This document shows, in pieces, positions 13,777 through 22,651 of a stretch of DNA of 64,000 bases. The notes below the pieces were generated by a model. It searched no databases and was not told where the DNA came from. It worked only from the letters and a program-made list of their open reading frames with translations. Source of the stretch: Pseudoxanthomonas sp. GTDB lineage: Bacteria > Pseudomonadota > Gammaproteobacteria > Xanthomonadales > Xanthomonadaceae. Where the stretch lies: NCBI RefSeq assembly GCF_035999195.1, contig NZ_DASYGY010000007.1, positions 1 to 64,000 on the forward strand, in the 5' to 3' direction. A program made the translations under genes and the position numbers. How positions within the stretch are numbered: position 1 is the stretch's first letter; each line of letters starts with the position of its first letter.

Positions 13777-16041
13777 TCATGCCAGCCGGTCGGCCGCTGC
13801 GACGATGTCCTCGTCGCCGGGCAAGACCAGGAATGCGGCGCCCGCCAGCGGCGTGTAGGTATCCGCACCGACCACGCGCTGGAACGGCGTGGCCGCGTAC
13901 CCCGCTTCGGCGATGGCGGTGATGACCCCCTCGCCCACCCCGGCGGCATGACGACCTTCGTCCACCACCAGGAGGCGCTTCGCCGTTTTCGCCTGGTCGG
14001 CGATGAAGGTCGCATTGAGCGGCACCAGCCAGCGCAGGTCGACCACGCGCACCTTCCAGCTGTGTTTCTTTTCGATGCTGCGCGCGGCGCGCAGGCTCAT
14101 CGGCACGCCGTTGCCGTAGGTGAAGACGACCAGATCATCGGCGCCCTTGCCGTACACGCGCCCCTCGCCCAGCGCCATCGCCTCGTCCTGCGCGGGATAC
14201 GGGAACAGCCATTGGCCATCGCCGGCCTCGTGCAGGTCCTTGGTCATGTACAGCGCGATCGGCTCCAGGAAGATCGACACGCGGCCGTCCACCTTCGCAA
14301 GCGCCGCCAGCGTGCGCAGCATGGTGGCCGCATCGTCGCCGCGCGACGGACAGCCCACGACCAGGCCGGGAATGTCCCGCAGTGCGGTGATCGAGTTGTC
14401 GTTGTGGAAGTGGCCGCCGAAGCCGCGCTGGTAGCCCAGCCCGGCGATGCGCACGACCATGGGGTTGCGGTACTGGTTGTTGCTGAAGAACTGCAGGCTG
14501 GCCGCCTCGCCGCGGATCTGGTCGCAGGCGTTGTGGAAATACGCCAGGTACTGGATCTCCGGGATCGGCAGCATGCCGAGGTTGGCGTAGCCCTGCGCCA
14601 GGCCGAGGATCATCGTCTCGTCCAGCAGCGTATTGAACACGCGCGTGCCCTTGAACGCCTTCTGCAGGCCCTTGGTCACCGTGTAGACGCCGCCCTTCTG
14701 GGCCACGTCCTCGCCGAACAGCAGCGTCTCCGGGTACTTGCAGAACAGGTCGTGCAGCGCGTTGTTGATCTGGATGGCCAGATGGCGCGGCGGCAGCGTC
14801 TCCGGCAGCTTGTCCTCGCTGCCGAAGGCGGCGACGCGCGTCTCGTGAGGTGCGGTGCGCGCCGCTTCCTTCGCCACGGCATCCGGCGTGTACGGCGCCA
14901 GCGGTGCCATCACGTGGTCCAGCGTGGTGATGCGAGGCCGACGATCCGCATCCTCGGCGGCGGCGAAGCAGCGCGTGCGCGTGGCTTCGTACAGGTCCAG
15001 CAGTGCCTCCTTCGACAACAGCCCGGATTCCAGCGCGATCGCCGCCGAGCGCAGCAACGGATCGGTGGCCTCCACGGCGCACAACTCCTCCAGGGGCCGC
15101 CATTCGATCTCGAAGTCGGTACCGGCGTGACCCATGATGCGCGTGGTGCGCAGGTGCAGGAACGTCGGGCGGCGCGTGCGGCGGCAATGCTCGACCGCCG
15201 CCTGCACCTGCCCGTAGCCGGTCGCCAGGTCCAGGCCGTCGGCATGGAAGTAGTCCAGGTCCCTGCGGTCGCGGAAATTGCGCCCGATCCAGCCGTCCGG
15301 CGTCTTCACCGAGATACCGATGCCGTTGTCCTCGCAGACGAACAGCACCGGCGCCGGCAGCGTCTGGTACGCGGTCCAAGCAGCGGCGTTGAAGGCGGTC
15401 TGTGCGGTGGCATGGTTGCTCGACGCATCGCCGAACGAGCAGATCGCGATGCTGTCGTCGGGGATGGGCAGCGCATGGCCGATGCGGCGCGCCTGTTCGA
15501 TGGCCACGGCCGTGCCCAGCGCCTTCGGCAGATGCGAGGCGATGGTCGAGGTCTGCGGCAGCACCCACAACGGCTTGCTGCCCCATACCTTGTGGCGACC
15601 GCCGGAGGCGGGGTCCTCGGCGCTCGCCGCGAAGCTCAGCGCGGAATCCATCACCGGATCCATGCCCGGCAGCTTGCGGAAGCGCTCGGCCATGAAACCG
15701 CCGCTGCGGTAATGCAGGAAGGCCGGATCGGTATGCCGCGTCAGCCGCGCGACCATCGCGTTGCCTTCGTGGCCGGAGCTGCCGATGGTGTAGAAGACCT
15801 TGTTCTGCACGCGCAGCACGCGCGCCATCAGGTCGAGATGCCGGGAGATCAGCTGGGATTCCAGCAGTTCGATGAACCCCTTTGCGTCCAGCGCACTACC
15901 TGGCAGGACCGCATCGCCGGGCGCCGGCCTGACACCGACGTGTCCGTTCCATTCCTTCACGAACTCGATGAAGTTCTGGTCGCAGATCTCGGCGCGGTTG
16001 AGGCCCTTCATGCGGGCAGGAATGGGAGGATGTGCCGTCAT
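13777..16041 (-). CDS. Fused 2-oxoacid dehydrogenase E1 (alpha-beta) protein
   Basis: A 754-residue thiamine-diphosphate enzyme in which the E1 alpha and beta chains of a branched-chain/pyruvate-type dehydrogenase are joined. The alpha half (about residues 60-400) contains GSSGHEGNAMVA and the ThDP motif CSFGDASSNHATAQTAFN. The beta half (about 425-754) contains LFGEDVAQKGGVYTVTKGLQ, the IRGEAASLQFFSN region and the closing VVDEGRHAAGVGEGV. No E2 or E3 gene is adjacent, so the acyl acceptor must be encoded elsewhere. It overlaps the GST gene by 4 bases. Substrate unassigned. Confidence 0.9.
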   Translation of the reverse strand: MTAHPPIPARMKGLNRAEICDQNFIEFVKEWNGHVGVRPAPGDAVLPGSALDAKGFIELLESQLISRHLDLMARVLRVQNKVFYTIGSSGHEGNAMVARLTRHTDPAFLHYRSGGFMAERFRKLPGMDPVMDSALSFAASAEDPASGGRHKVWGSKPLWVLPQTSTIASHLPKALGTAVAIEQARRIGHALPIPDDSIAICSFGDASSNHATAQTAFNAAAWTAYQTLPAPVLFVCEDNGIGISVKTPDGWIGRNFRDRRDLDYFHADGLDLATGYGQVQAAVEHCRRTRRPTFLHLRTTRIMGHAGTDFEIEWRPLEELCAVEATDPLLRSAAIALESGLLSKEALLDLYEATRTRCFAAAEDADRRPRITTLDHVMAPLAPYTPDAVAKEAARTAPHETRVAAFGSEDKLPETLPPRHLAIQINNALHDLFCKYPETLLFGEDVAQKGGVYTVTKGLQKAFKGTRVFNTLLDETMILGLAQGYANLGMLPIPEIQYLAYFHNACDQIRGEAASLQFFSNNQYRNPMVVRIAGLGYQRGFGGHFHNDNSITALRDIPGLVVGCPSRGDDAATMLRTLAALAKVDGRVSIFLEPIALYMTKDLHEAGDGQWLFPYPAQDEAMALGEGRVYGKGADDLVVFTYGNGVPMSLRAARSIEKKHSWKVRVVDLRWLVPLNATFIADQAKTAKRLLVVDEGRHAAGVGEGVITAIAEAGYAATPFQRVVGADTYTPLAGAAFLVLPGDEDIVAAADRLA

Positions 16042-16706
16042 GTGTTCGCTCGGTCTCGGGAAGACACCAGGCGCGCCGCGACCTCGTCGCTGACGCCCGG
16101 CATGGGGACGAAACCCGGCGTGGCGCGCACGCGCGCCAGCCAGTCGGTGATGTACGGATACGCGGCAAGGTCGAAACCGCCGTCGTCCGCGCAGTGGGTG
16201 TAGGCGAACAGCGCGATGTCGGCCACGCCGTAGTCGTCGCCGGTGAACCAGGCCGCGCCTTGCAGGTGCTTCTCCATCACGGCCAGCGCCTGGGCGCCGC
16301 GTTCCTGCAGGCGAGGCAGGTCGGCGCGGCGCGGCGAGTCGAGGGGCGTCCAACCGCGGATGAAACGCGCCACCGCGATGTAGGGCTCGTGGCTGTACTG
16401 CTCGAAGAACAGCCAGCTCAGCGCCTGCGCCCGCTGCCAGACATCGGCGGGCAGCAGCGGCGTGCCTTCTGCCAGCCAGCAGAGGATCGCGTTCGACTCC
16501 ACGAGGACGGCGCCATCGGCGCGTTCCAGCATCGGCACCTTGCCGTTCGGGTTCTTCGCGAGATACGCGGGCGTGCGGGTACCGCCGTTCGCGCTGTCGA
16601 CTTCCGTCCACGCATACGGACGTCGCAGCTGCTCGAGCAGCAGGCGCACCTTGTGGCAGTTGCCCGACCTGGACATGCCATGGACGGTGACGGACTCAGG
16701 CGACAT
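16038..16706 (-). CDS. Glutathione S-transferase family protein
   Basis: A 222-residue two-domain GST. The N-terminal thioredoxin-like domain shows the catalytic serine region SRSGNCHKVRLLLEQL (residues 12-27), the cis-proline KVPMLE and the ESNAILCWLA glutathione-binding helix. The C-terminal helical domain ends with YPYITDWLARVRATPGF. The ATG at 16706 overlaps the upstream nucleotidyltransferase-like gene by 11 bases and its stop overlaps the E1 gene, so four genes here are translationally linked. Substrate unknown. Confidence 0.9.
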   Translation of the reverse strand: MSPESVTVHGMSRSGNCHKVRLLLEQLRRPYAWTEVDSANGGTRTPAYLAKNPNGKVPMLERADGAVLVESNAILCWLAEGTPLLPADVWQRAQALSWLFFEQYSHEPYIAVARFIRGWTPLDSPRRADLPRLQERGAQALAVMEKHLQGAAWFTGDDYGVADIALFAYTHCADDGGFDLAAYPYITDWLARVRATPGFVPMPGVSDEVAARLVSSRDRANT

Positions 16707-17184
16707 GCGGGTGCTCCGGCGACGGGGAAATGCGGGCGGCCTTGGCGAGGTCCTTGTCGCGGCCGAACGCGAGCAGGATGCGGCGCTGGTCGAGCAGCGT
16801 CGGGATGCGCACGGCGTGGCCGGCGATATCGAGGCGCAGGTCGTGGTGCACGCGGAGTGTTTGCCAGCCGGAGGCCGTCATCACCTCCAGGCCACCCATC
16901 ACTTCGAGCGGCATGGGCAGATGCGTGAAGCGCGAAAACGCGGAACGGAAACGCGCCTCGTCCGCCGGCTGGAACTGCGCATCGACGTGGTCGATCCACG
17001 CTTCGCGCAACCTCAGCGCATCGTTCCGGCTGCACAGCACGTCGATATCCTGAGGCACGATGCCCGGGATGCCGGCCAGGGCCATCGCGGCGCTGCCGAT
17101 GATCCACCAGGGATCGCGGAACGTCCGCGCGATCTGCGGCAGGGCATCGTGCAGGCCTGCGTGCAGCGCGGACGTGGGACTCAC
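16696..17184 (-). CDS. Nucleotidyltransferase-fold protein
   Basis: A 162-residue protein with a minimal nucleotidyltransferase-like pattern: WWIIGSAAMALAGI followed by the metal-binding VPQDIDVLCS (Asp-x-Asp). This resembles the aminoglycoside- or HEPN-associated nucleotidyltransferase fold. Function is unknown. The GTG at 17184 (GTGA overlap with the GNAT stop) is preferred over an ATG-like start at 17232 that would lie deep inside the GNAT gene. Co-expression with GNAT and GST genes suggests a small detoxification or modification cluster, but that is inference. Confidence 0.75.
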   Translation of the reverse strand: MSPTSALHAGLHDALPQIARTFRDPWWIIGSAAMALAGIPGIVPQDIDVLCSRNDALRLREAWIDHVDAQFQPADEARFRSAFSRFTHLPMPLEVMGGLEVMTASGWQTLRVHHDLRLDIAGHAVRIPTLLDQRRILLAFGRDKDLAKAARISPSPEHPHVA

Positions 17185-17732
17185 GGATGTGCGGCCCTGC
17201 GTGCCTGCCACTGCGCGCGTGTCTGGCCCCACACCTCCACCGGTTTTTCATGATGGGGTTCGGGCAGGCGATCCATGCGCCAATAGGTCGACCCGAGTTT
17301 GGCGGCCACCGCCTTCGAGTTGGCGTTCTGCGGGTCGATGGTGTGGATCACCTCCTGCCAGCGCAGGTGCTCGAACGCCCACCCGATGCTCGCGCTCGCC
17401 GCTTCCGGCGCATAGCCGCGCCCCCAGGCCTCGCGTGCGATGCTCCAGCCGACCTCGGTGCCCGGCCACCCTTCGGGCTGCCAGGGCCCGACGCGACCGA
17501 CCCAGCGGCCACTGGTCTTCTCGATCACCGAAAACATGCCGAAACCCTGCAGGTGCCAACTACCCAGCGTCGCCGCGAGACTGCGCCATGCGGGCGAGCG
17601 CGCCTGCACGCCACCGATGTAGCGCGTGGCCTCCCCGTCGGCACCGAACGCCGCCCATGCCTCGTAATCCTCCTGCCGCGGCAGCCGCAGCAACAGGCGT
17701 GGGGTTTCGATTTGGAAGCGGGAAAGGTCCAT
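17181..17732 (-). CDS. GNAT-family N-acetyltransferase (RimJ/RimL type)
   Basis: A 183-residue acetyltransferase. N-terminal ETPRLLLRLPRQEDYEAW is typical of the RimJ/RimL branch. The acetyl-CoA region is EVGWSIAREAWGRGYAPEAA (about residues 92-111), followed by the DPQNANSKAVAAKLG motif. Likely acetylates a protein N-terminus, an amino acid or a small amine; the target is unknown. ATG 17732 precedes DLSRFQIET. It heads the GNAT/nucleotidyltransferase/GST/E1 run. Confidence 0.9.
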   Translation of the reverse strand: MDLSRFQIETPRLLLRLPRQEDYEAWAAFGADGEATRYIGGVQARSPAWRSLAATLGSWHLQGFGMFSVIEKTSGRWVGRVGPWQPEGWPGTEVGWSIAREAWGRGYAPEAASASIGWAFEHLRWQEVIHTIDPQNANSKAVAAKLGSTYWRMDRLPEPHHEKPVEVWGQTRAQWQARRAAHP

Positions 17733-17816
17733 CGCCACCACAGCAAGTCAACGGGAAGGCCGGGGCGAGCGGCGGCACAGGCGACCACTGCCGCGTCCGC
17801 CGCCGGTTGAAGCGCG

Positions 17817-18980
17817 TCAGAACGCGTTGATGCCCGTCAGTTCTCGTCCGATCACCAGTTGGTGCACGGTTTCCGTGCCTTCGTAGGTGATCACCGATTC
17901 AAGATTCAGGGCGTGGCGGATGGCGGCGTGCTCGGTGGTGATGCCGGCACCGCCGAGCAGGTCGCGGCATTCGCGCGCAATGTCGATGGCCATGCGGCAG
18001 TTGTTCCACTTCGCCAGCGACACCTGCGCCGGCGCCATCGTGCCGGCATCCTTCAGGCGACCCAGTTGCAGCGACAGCAGCTGCGCCAGGGTGATGCGGC
18101 GCGCCATGTCGGCCATCTTGATCTGCGCGCTCTGCGTGGCCGCCACCGGCCGGTCGAACAGGATGCGTTCCTTGGTGTAGGCCAGCACTTCGTCGAGGCA
18201 GGCGATGGCCGCCCCGATCGGACCCCAGGTGATGCCGTAGCGGGCCTGGGTCAGGCAGCCCAGCGGACCCTTCAGGCCCTTGACGTTCGGCAGGCGGCTG
18301 CTGTCGGGTACCCGTACATTGTCGAAGAACAGCGCGCTGGTCACCGAGGCGCGCAGGCTCATCTTGTGCTTGATCTCCTGCGCGGTGAAGCCGGCCATGC
18401 CCTTCTCGAGCAGAAAGCCCTGGATCCCGTCATCGGTCTGCGCCCACACGATGGCGATGTCGGCCAGGTTGCCGTTGGTGATCCACATCTTCGAGCCGTT
18501 GATCACCCAGTCGTCGCCATCGCGGCGTGCGGTGGTCTTCATGTTGGCCGGGTCGGAACCGCCGTGCGGTTCGGTCAGGCCGAAGCAGCCGATCACCTTG
18601 CCGGCCGCCATGTCCGGCAGCCAGCGCTGGCGCTGCTCTTCGCTGCCGTAGGCGTAGATCGGATACATGCACAGCGAGGACTGCACGCTGACGAAACTGC
18701 GGATGCCGCTGTCGCCGCGTTCCAGCTCCTGGCAGATCAGGCCGTAGCTGACCGCATTGAGGCCGGCACAGCCGTACTTCTCAGGCAGCGAGGAGCCCAG
18801 CAGGCCCAGTTCCGCGATTTCCGGGACCAGTTCCTTCGGGAACCGGCCCTGGTCGAAGGCGTCGCCGATGATCGGCCGTACGCGCTCGTCCGTGAAGCGT
18901 GCGACGGCGTCCTGGACGGCGCGCTCCTCTTCGGTCAGCAGCGAACGGACGTCGAAAAGGTCGTACGGATTCAAGGCCAT
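17817..18980 (-). CDS. gcdH: Glutaryl-CoA dehydrogenase
   Basis: A 387-residue acyl-CoA dehydrogenase that oxidises and decarboxylates glutaryl-CoA to crotonyl-CoA in lysine and tryptophan breakdown. Family features: LTEPHGGSDPANMKTTAR in the FAD/substrate region, WITNGNLADIAIVWAQ, and the catalytic-base motif VITYEGTETVHQL near the C-terminus. The N-terminus NPYDLFDVRSLLTEEER matches GcdH rather than short-chain enzymes. ATG 18980 is preferred over an ORF start 78 bases upstream that lacks homology. It is a single gene here. Confidence 0.92.
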   Translation of the reverse strand: MALNPYDLFDVRSLLTEEERAVQDAVARFTDERVRPIIGDAFDQGRFPKELVPEIAELGLLGSSLPEKYGCAGLNAVSYGLICQELERGDSGIRSFVSVQSSLCMYPIYAYGSEEQRQRWLPDMAAGKVIGCFGLTEPHGGSDPANMKTTARRDGDDWVINGSKMWITNGNLADIAIVWAQTDDGIQGFLLEKGMAGFTAQEIKHKMSLRASVTSALFFDNVRVPDSSRLPNVKGLKGPLGCLTQARYGITWGPIGAAIACLDEVLAYTKERILFDRPVAATQSAQIKMADMARRITLAQLLSLQLGRLKDAGTMAPAQVSLAKWNNCRMAIDIARECRDLLGGAGITTEHAAIRHALNLESVITYEGTETVHQLVIGRELTGINAF

Positions 18981-19054
18981 GTGCGTCGCCAGCGGGAGTC
19001 GTCCACCGCATTGTATGCGGTGCCCGTCGGCACCGGTAAGCGCCAGTCCGCACA

Positions 19055-19083
19055 GCAAAGGCCGGCGAAACGCCGGCCTTTGC
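19055..19083 (-). terminator. Stem-loop terminator after the glycine-zipper gene
   Basis: A perfect 13-bp stem (GCAAAGGCCGGCG, 19055-19067, with its complement 19071-19083) and a 3-base loop lie between the stop of the 19125-19940 gene and gcdH. Read on the minus strand the stem ends in CCTTTGC; there is no long U-run after it, so termination may be partial. Confidence 0.55.
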
Positions 19084-19124
19084 GGGGTGCCACGTTGAAA
19101 CGCAGGCCTTGCGGGCCGACTGCC

Positions 19125-19940
19125 TCAGCCCTGGTCGGGCGCGTCGACGCGGGCGGTCTGCGTCACCACCTGGCCATCGATCACGGGCAGGCGGTCGCCC
19201 GGCTTCTGGTCCAGACGGATGGTCTTGTCCTGGCCCTCGAAGCGGTAGGTCACGTCGTAGCCGATGACCTTGTCGGTGGTCCCCAGCGCGATGCGGCTAC
19301 CCGGCTTGCTGTCCATGCGCATGGTGCCGGTGGACCCGTCCGGGTTGCGGTAGGTCACGTTGTAGCCGGTGACGCGCGAGGATTCGGACGTGGCGTTCTC
19401 GGTGTGGCACTGGCGTTCGGTACGGCTGACGACCCGGCCACCGACGTGGCGCTTGTCCACCGTATTGCCGATGGCGCCACCGGCCACCGCACCGGCGACC
19501 GTGGCCGCCTTCTTGCCGCTGCCGCCGCCCACCTGGTTGCCCAGCAGGCCACCGATCACCGCGCCGGCGACCGTGCCGCCGACGTTGCCGTCGCGCTCCG
19601 GCAGGCGCTCCTGCACCACCACGTCCTCGCAGACCTCGCGCGGCGTGCTGGTCGTGGTGGTCTCGCGCACCGCTTCGGTACCGATGACCGTGGCGTAGAG
19701 CTTCTCCGAACTGGTGACCGGATCGGCCTTCACCACCGTGGCGTACTGCAACGTCCCCGTCGGGATCTCGTTGCCGGTGGCCGCCGTGTCGTCCGCGATC
19801 AACGAGCCGTCGGCTGCCGTCACCAAACCGTCCTGCGCGGTCGGCCCCTTGTCGCCCCCCTTGAGAAATGCGGCGGTGGCCACGCCACCCACCAGCAGCG
19901 CGCCGACGGCGACTAGAATCGTTGTGGTGTTGCTCTTCAT
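19125..19940 (-). CDS. Glycine-zipper 2TM-domain envelope protein
   Basis: A 271-residue protein with an N-terminal membrane segment or uncleaved signal (residues 6-26). A central glycine-zipper region follows (GGTVAGAVIGGLLGNQVGGG and TVAGAVAGGAIGNTV, about residues 115-160), then a C-terminal part with two related segments (YNVTYRNPDGSTGTMRM and YDVTYRFEGQDKTIRL). These repeat the pattern of the SlyB/YcfJ type. Such proteins bind peptidoglycan or stabilise the outer membrane under stress. The start is decided by a GGAGG seven bases before ATG 19940; longer in-frame starts lack one. Confidence 0.82.
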   Translation of the reverse strand: MKSNTTTILVAVGALLVGGVATAAFLKGGDKGPTAQDGLVTAADGSLIADDTAATGNEIPTGTLQYATVVKADPVTSSEKLYATVIGTEAVRETTTTSTPREVCEDVVVQERLPERDGNVGGTVAGAVIGGLLGNQVGGGSGKKAATVAGAVAGGAIGNTVDKRHVGGRVVSRTERQCHTENATSESSRVTGYNVTYRNPDGSTGTMRMDSKPGSRIALGTTDKVIGYDVTYRFEGQDKTIRLDQKPGDRLPVIDGQVVTQTARVDAPDQG

Positions 19941-20111
19941 CGCTGCCTCCAGGTCGGGCTGTGCCCGGTTCACGTTGGTCATCATTGCACCACCGCGAAC
20001 CTGAACCAAGTACCGGCCAATGGCCACGAAAAACAACGAAAAATGAACGCGTCCGTTACCGGGAGATCATGCTAGCGTGGCGCCATCCTCGTTTTTCGCA
20101 GGTACGCCACG

Positions 20112-20345
20112 ATGCCCAGTCCCTTGCTGCTTCCCGTGCTCGAATGGGCGCGCAGGCTGCGTTATCCCACCCTGTTCAAGATCACCGCGGCGCTGTTCGT
20201 GATCAGCGTGCTGCTGCCGCCCGGGCTGGATCCCATCCCGCTGCTCGACGAGATGCTGTTCGGCCTCGGCACGCTGTTGCTCGCCAACTGGAAGCGTCGC
20301 AAGGATCCGCCCTCGTCGCTCGAGGCGCGCGACGCGCACCGCTGA
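20112..20345 (+). CDS. Small membrane-associated protein (DUF6116-like)
   Basis: A 77-residue protein with a hydrophobic central region (residues 22-38 and 46-60) between basic ends. The sequence LPPGLDPIPLLDEMLFGLGTLLLA resembles small conserved Xanthomonadaceae proteins that I associate with DUF6116. Function unknown. It ends 4 bases before tatD and is probably co-transcribed with it. Confidence 0.75.
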   Translation: MPSPLLLPVLEWARRLRYPTLFKITAALFVISVLLPPGLDPIPLLDEMLFGLGTLLLANWKRRKDPPSSLEARDAHR

Positions 20346-20349
20346 TCCC

Positions 20350-21120
20350 ATGCTGGTCGACAGCCACAGTCATCTCGATGCACCGGAGCTGGACGCCGAT
20401 CGCGACGCGGTGGTCGCGCGTGCGCGCTCTGCGGGCGTGACCCGCCAGGTGGTGCCTGCGGTAACCGCGGCGTCGTGGCCGAAACTGCGTGATGTGTGCA
20501 GGCTGGACGCCGGCCTGTTCGCGGCCTACGGCCTGCATCCGATGTATCTGCCGGAGCATCGTCCCGCACACCTCGACGAACTGCGCGCCTGGATCGAACG
20601 CGAGCGGCCCGTGGCGATCGGAGAGTGCGGCCTGGACTTCTTCGTCGACGGCCTGGATGCGGACGCGCAACAGCACTACTTCGATGGCCAGTTGAGGCTT
20701 GCGCGCGAGTTCGATCTTCCGCTGATCGTGCACGCACGGCGCGCGGTGGATGCTGTGATCGCCTCCATACGGCGCGTCGGCGGCCTGCGCGGCGTGGTGC
20801 ACAGCTTCTCCGGGAGTGCGGAGCAGGCACGGCAGCTGTGGCAGGCCGGTTTTCTGGTCGGCCTGGGCGGACCGGTGACCTACGAGCGTGCGAATCGGCT
20901 GCGGACGTTGGCCGCGACGCTGCCACTGGAGCAGTTGTTGCTGGAAACCGATTCGCCGGACCAGCCCGATGCGGCCATCCGCGGCCAGCGGAACGAACCG
21001 GCACGTCTGCCGGTGATCCGCGATGTCATCGCAGGGTTGCGCGGGATCCCGCCCGACGAGCTGGCCCGTGCCACCACGCGGAACGCGGAACGGCTGTTCG
21101 CGCTGCCCTCCCCCGGCTGA
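20350..21120 (+). CDS. TatD-family metal-dependent hydrolase
   Basis: A 256-residue TIM-barrel hydrolase. Metal-binding and active-site motifs appear in order: DSHSHLD (residues 4-10), GECGLDFF (about 95-102), VHARRA, VHSFSG and LLETDSP. TatD enzymes are 3'-5' DNA/RNA exonucleases or D-aminoacyl-tRNA deacylase-like. This copy belongs to the YcfH/YjjV side of the family by length. It follows the small DUF6116-like gene by 4 bases and converges on the oxidoreductase gene with a 3-base gap. Confidence 0.93.
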   Translation: MLVDSHSHLDAPELDADRDAVVARARSAGVTRQVVPAVTAASWPKLRDVCRLDAGLFAAYGLHPMYLPEHRPAHLDELRAWIERERPVAIGECGLDFFVDGLDADAQQHYFDGQLRLAREFDLPLIVHARRAVDAVIASIRRVGGLRGVVHSFSGSAEQARQLWQAGFLVGLGGPVTYERANRLRTLAATLPLEQLLLETDSPDQPDAAIRGQRNEPARLPVIRDVIAGLRGIPPDELARATTRNAERLFALPSPG

Positions 21121-21123
21121 GGC

Positions 21124-22539
21124 TCATCGCGCCGCCGTCGCGCCGTCCGCAAGCCCGGGCGTCCACGCGTGATAGCCCTTGACCACGATGCGCCACGCGT
21201 CACCACGGCGCAGCAGGGTCATGTGGTCCAGCGCCTTCATGTCGGGATAGTCCAGTTCGATGACCGCGGTCGCGACATCGCCGGTCACGGTGATCTGCCG
21301 GATGCGGCGCTTGCGCTGCGCCTCGTCCGCCGGCACACGACCGCTGGAGGAGACGTCGATGTACTCACGCGCGGGCCAGTGGCGGTAACGGTCATCCTTG
21401 ATGCCAACCAGCACGGCATCCTCCGCGAACGCCCGCTCGAAGTGGCGGCGCTGGCCGGTGGCATGGCCGTCCAGGTATGCCTGCAGCGGCACGCGCACCG
21501 CGGCCACGTCATCGCCGCTGACGCGGTCGACGTTGTCCGCCGCCACCGCGACGACCACCTTGCCGCGGGTCGTGCCGGCGCGATTGTGCTGCTGCGCCTC
21601 GACGATCTGCGACAGCGGATACAGGCCGTCGATGTGGACGCGCAGCTGTCCGGCCGCGATCAGGGGCGCCACCCCCGCGAGGCCGGCTTGCACATCCCAT
21701 GCGGGCGCCGGCGGGCATGCGATGCGGCCGGACGCGCACAGCGCGGCGGGGACCTGCCCGACCAGCGTGACCAGCCGTCCGCCGTCGCGCAGCACGGCGG
21801 GCGAGCGCGCCAGCGTGTCGCCTCCCACGGTATCCACGACGATCTCCATGCCGCGTGCCGCGTCCTCGAAGCGGACGCTGCGGTAATCGATCACCGCATC
21901 GGCGCCCAGGGCGCGCAGGTAGTCGTGGTTGCGCGCCGACGCAGTGGCGGTCACATGGGCGCCACGCGCCTTCGCGAGTTGCACGACCATCGATCCGACC
22001 CCGCCCGCCCCGCCATGCACCAGCACCCGGTCTCTGGACCGGACCTCGGCCGCGCCGACCAGATAGCGCCACGCCGCGACCGCCACGGTCGGATACGCCG
22101 CGGCTTCCTGCAGGGTGAACGCAGCCGGCGCGGGCACGACGGCCGCGACCGGCGCGGCCACATAGTCCGCATAGCTGCCTGATCGCTCGCGCGGATCGAC
22201 GATGCCGGCAACGCGATCGCCACAGGCGAACGCGGTCACGCCTGCGCCGACGGCGACCACCTCGCCGGCGAAGTCGCCGCCGGGCGTCGCGGGAAACGGC
22301 AGGCGGCCGGCTTCCTGCAGCTTCCAGTCGACGGGATTGACGCTCGCATAGTGCACGCGCACCAGGACATCGCCCGCCGCCGGCACCGGTACAGGAACGC
22401 GTTCGACGCGCAACGCATCCGGTCCTCCGGCGGCGTGGATGCGCGCGGCCTGCATGGTGTCGGGAATCGCGGGACAGGCCTGGGCCATGGCAGCCCACGG
22501 CAGCAGACCGGCGAACATCAACAGGAGACGGGCGGACAT
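21124..22539 (-). CDS. Secreted quinone oxidoreductase fused to an NTF2-like domain
   Basis: A 471-residue two-domain protein. Residues 1-20 form a cleavable signal peptide (AMAQA cleavage region). Residues 28-335 are a medium-chain (zeta-crystallin-type) NADPH quinone oxidoreductase with the nucleotide motif HGGAGGVGSMVVQLAKARG; the catalytic-zinc cysteines are absent, as in quinone reductases. The last 120 residues (VRVPLQAYLDGHATGQRRHF through WRIVVKGYHAW) match the putative lumazine-binding/SnoaL NTF2-like fold. A signal peptide on an NADPH-dependent enzyme is odd. The start chosen places the signal at the N-terminus; an upstream ATG at 22554 adds five residues. Confidence 0.82.
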   Translation of the reverse strand: MSARLLLMFAGLLPWAAMAQACPAIPDTMQAARIHAAGGPDALRVERVPVPVPAAGDVLVRVHYASVNPVDWKLQEAGRLPFPATPGGDFAGEVVAVGAGVTAFACGDRVAGIVDPRERSGSYADYVAAPVAAVVPAPAAFTLQEAAAYPTVAVAAWRYLVGAAEVRSRDRVLVHGGAGGVGSMVVQLAKARGAHVTATASARNHDYLRALGADAVIDYRSVRFEDAARGMEIVVDTVGGDTLARSPAVLRDGGRLVTLVGQVPAALCASGRIACPPAPAWDVQAGLAGVAPLIAAGQLRVHIDGLYPLSQIVEAQQHNRAGTTRGKVVVAVAADNVDRVSGDDVAAVRVPLQAYLDGHATGQRRHFERAFAEDAVLVGIKDDRYRHWPAREYIDVSSSGRVPADEAQRKRRIRQITVTGDVATAVIELDYPDMKALDHMTLLRRGDAWRIVVKGYHAWTPGLADGATAAR

Positions 22540-22651
22540 GCGGGCGACTCGCACCAGAAGGGGCGCGCACTATCGCGCCCCACGACCGCCGTGCACAGAC
22601 GGCGTGCGCCAGAGTGTCGCGCGGCCGCGCCGGAACGATCCGACCGAGCCG

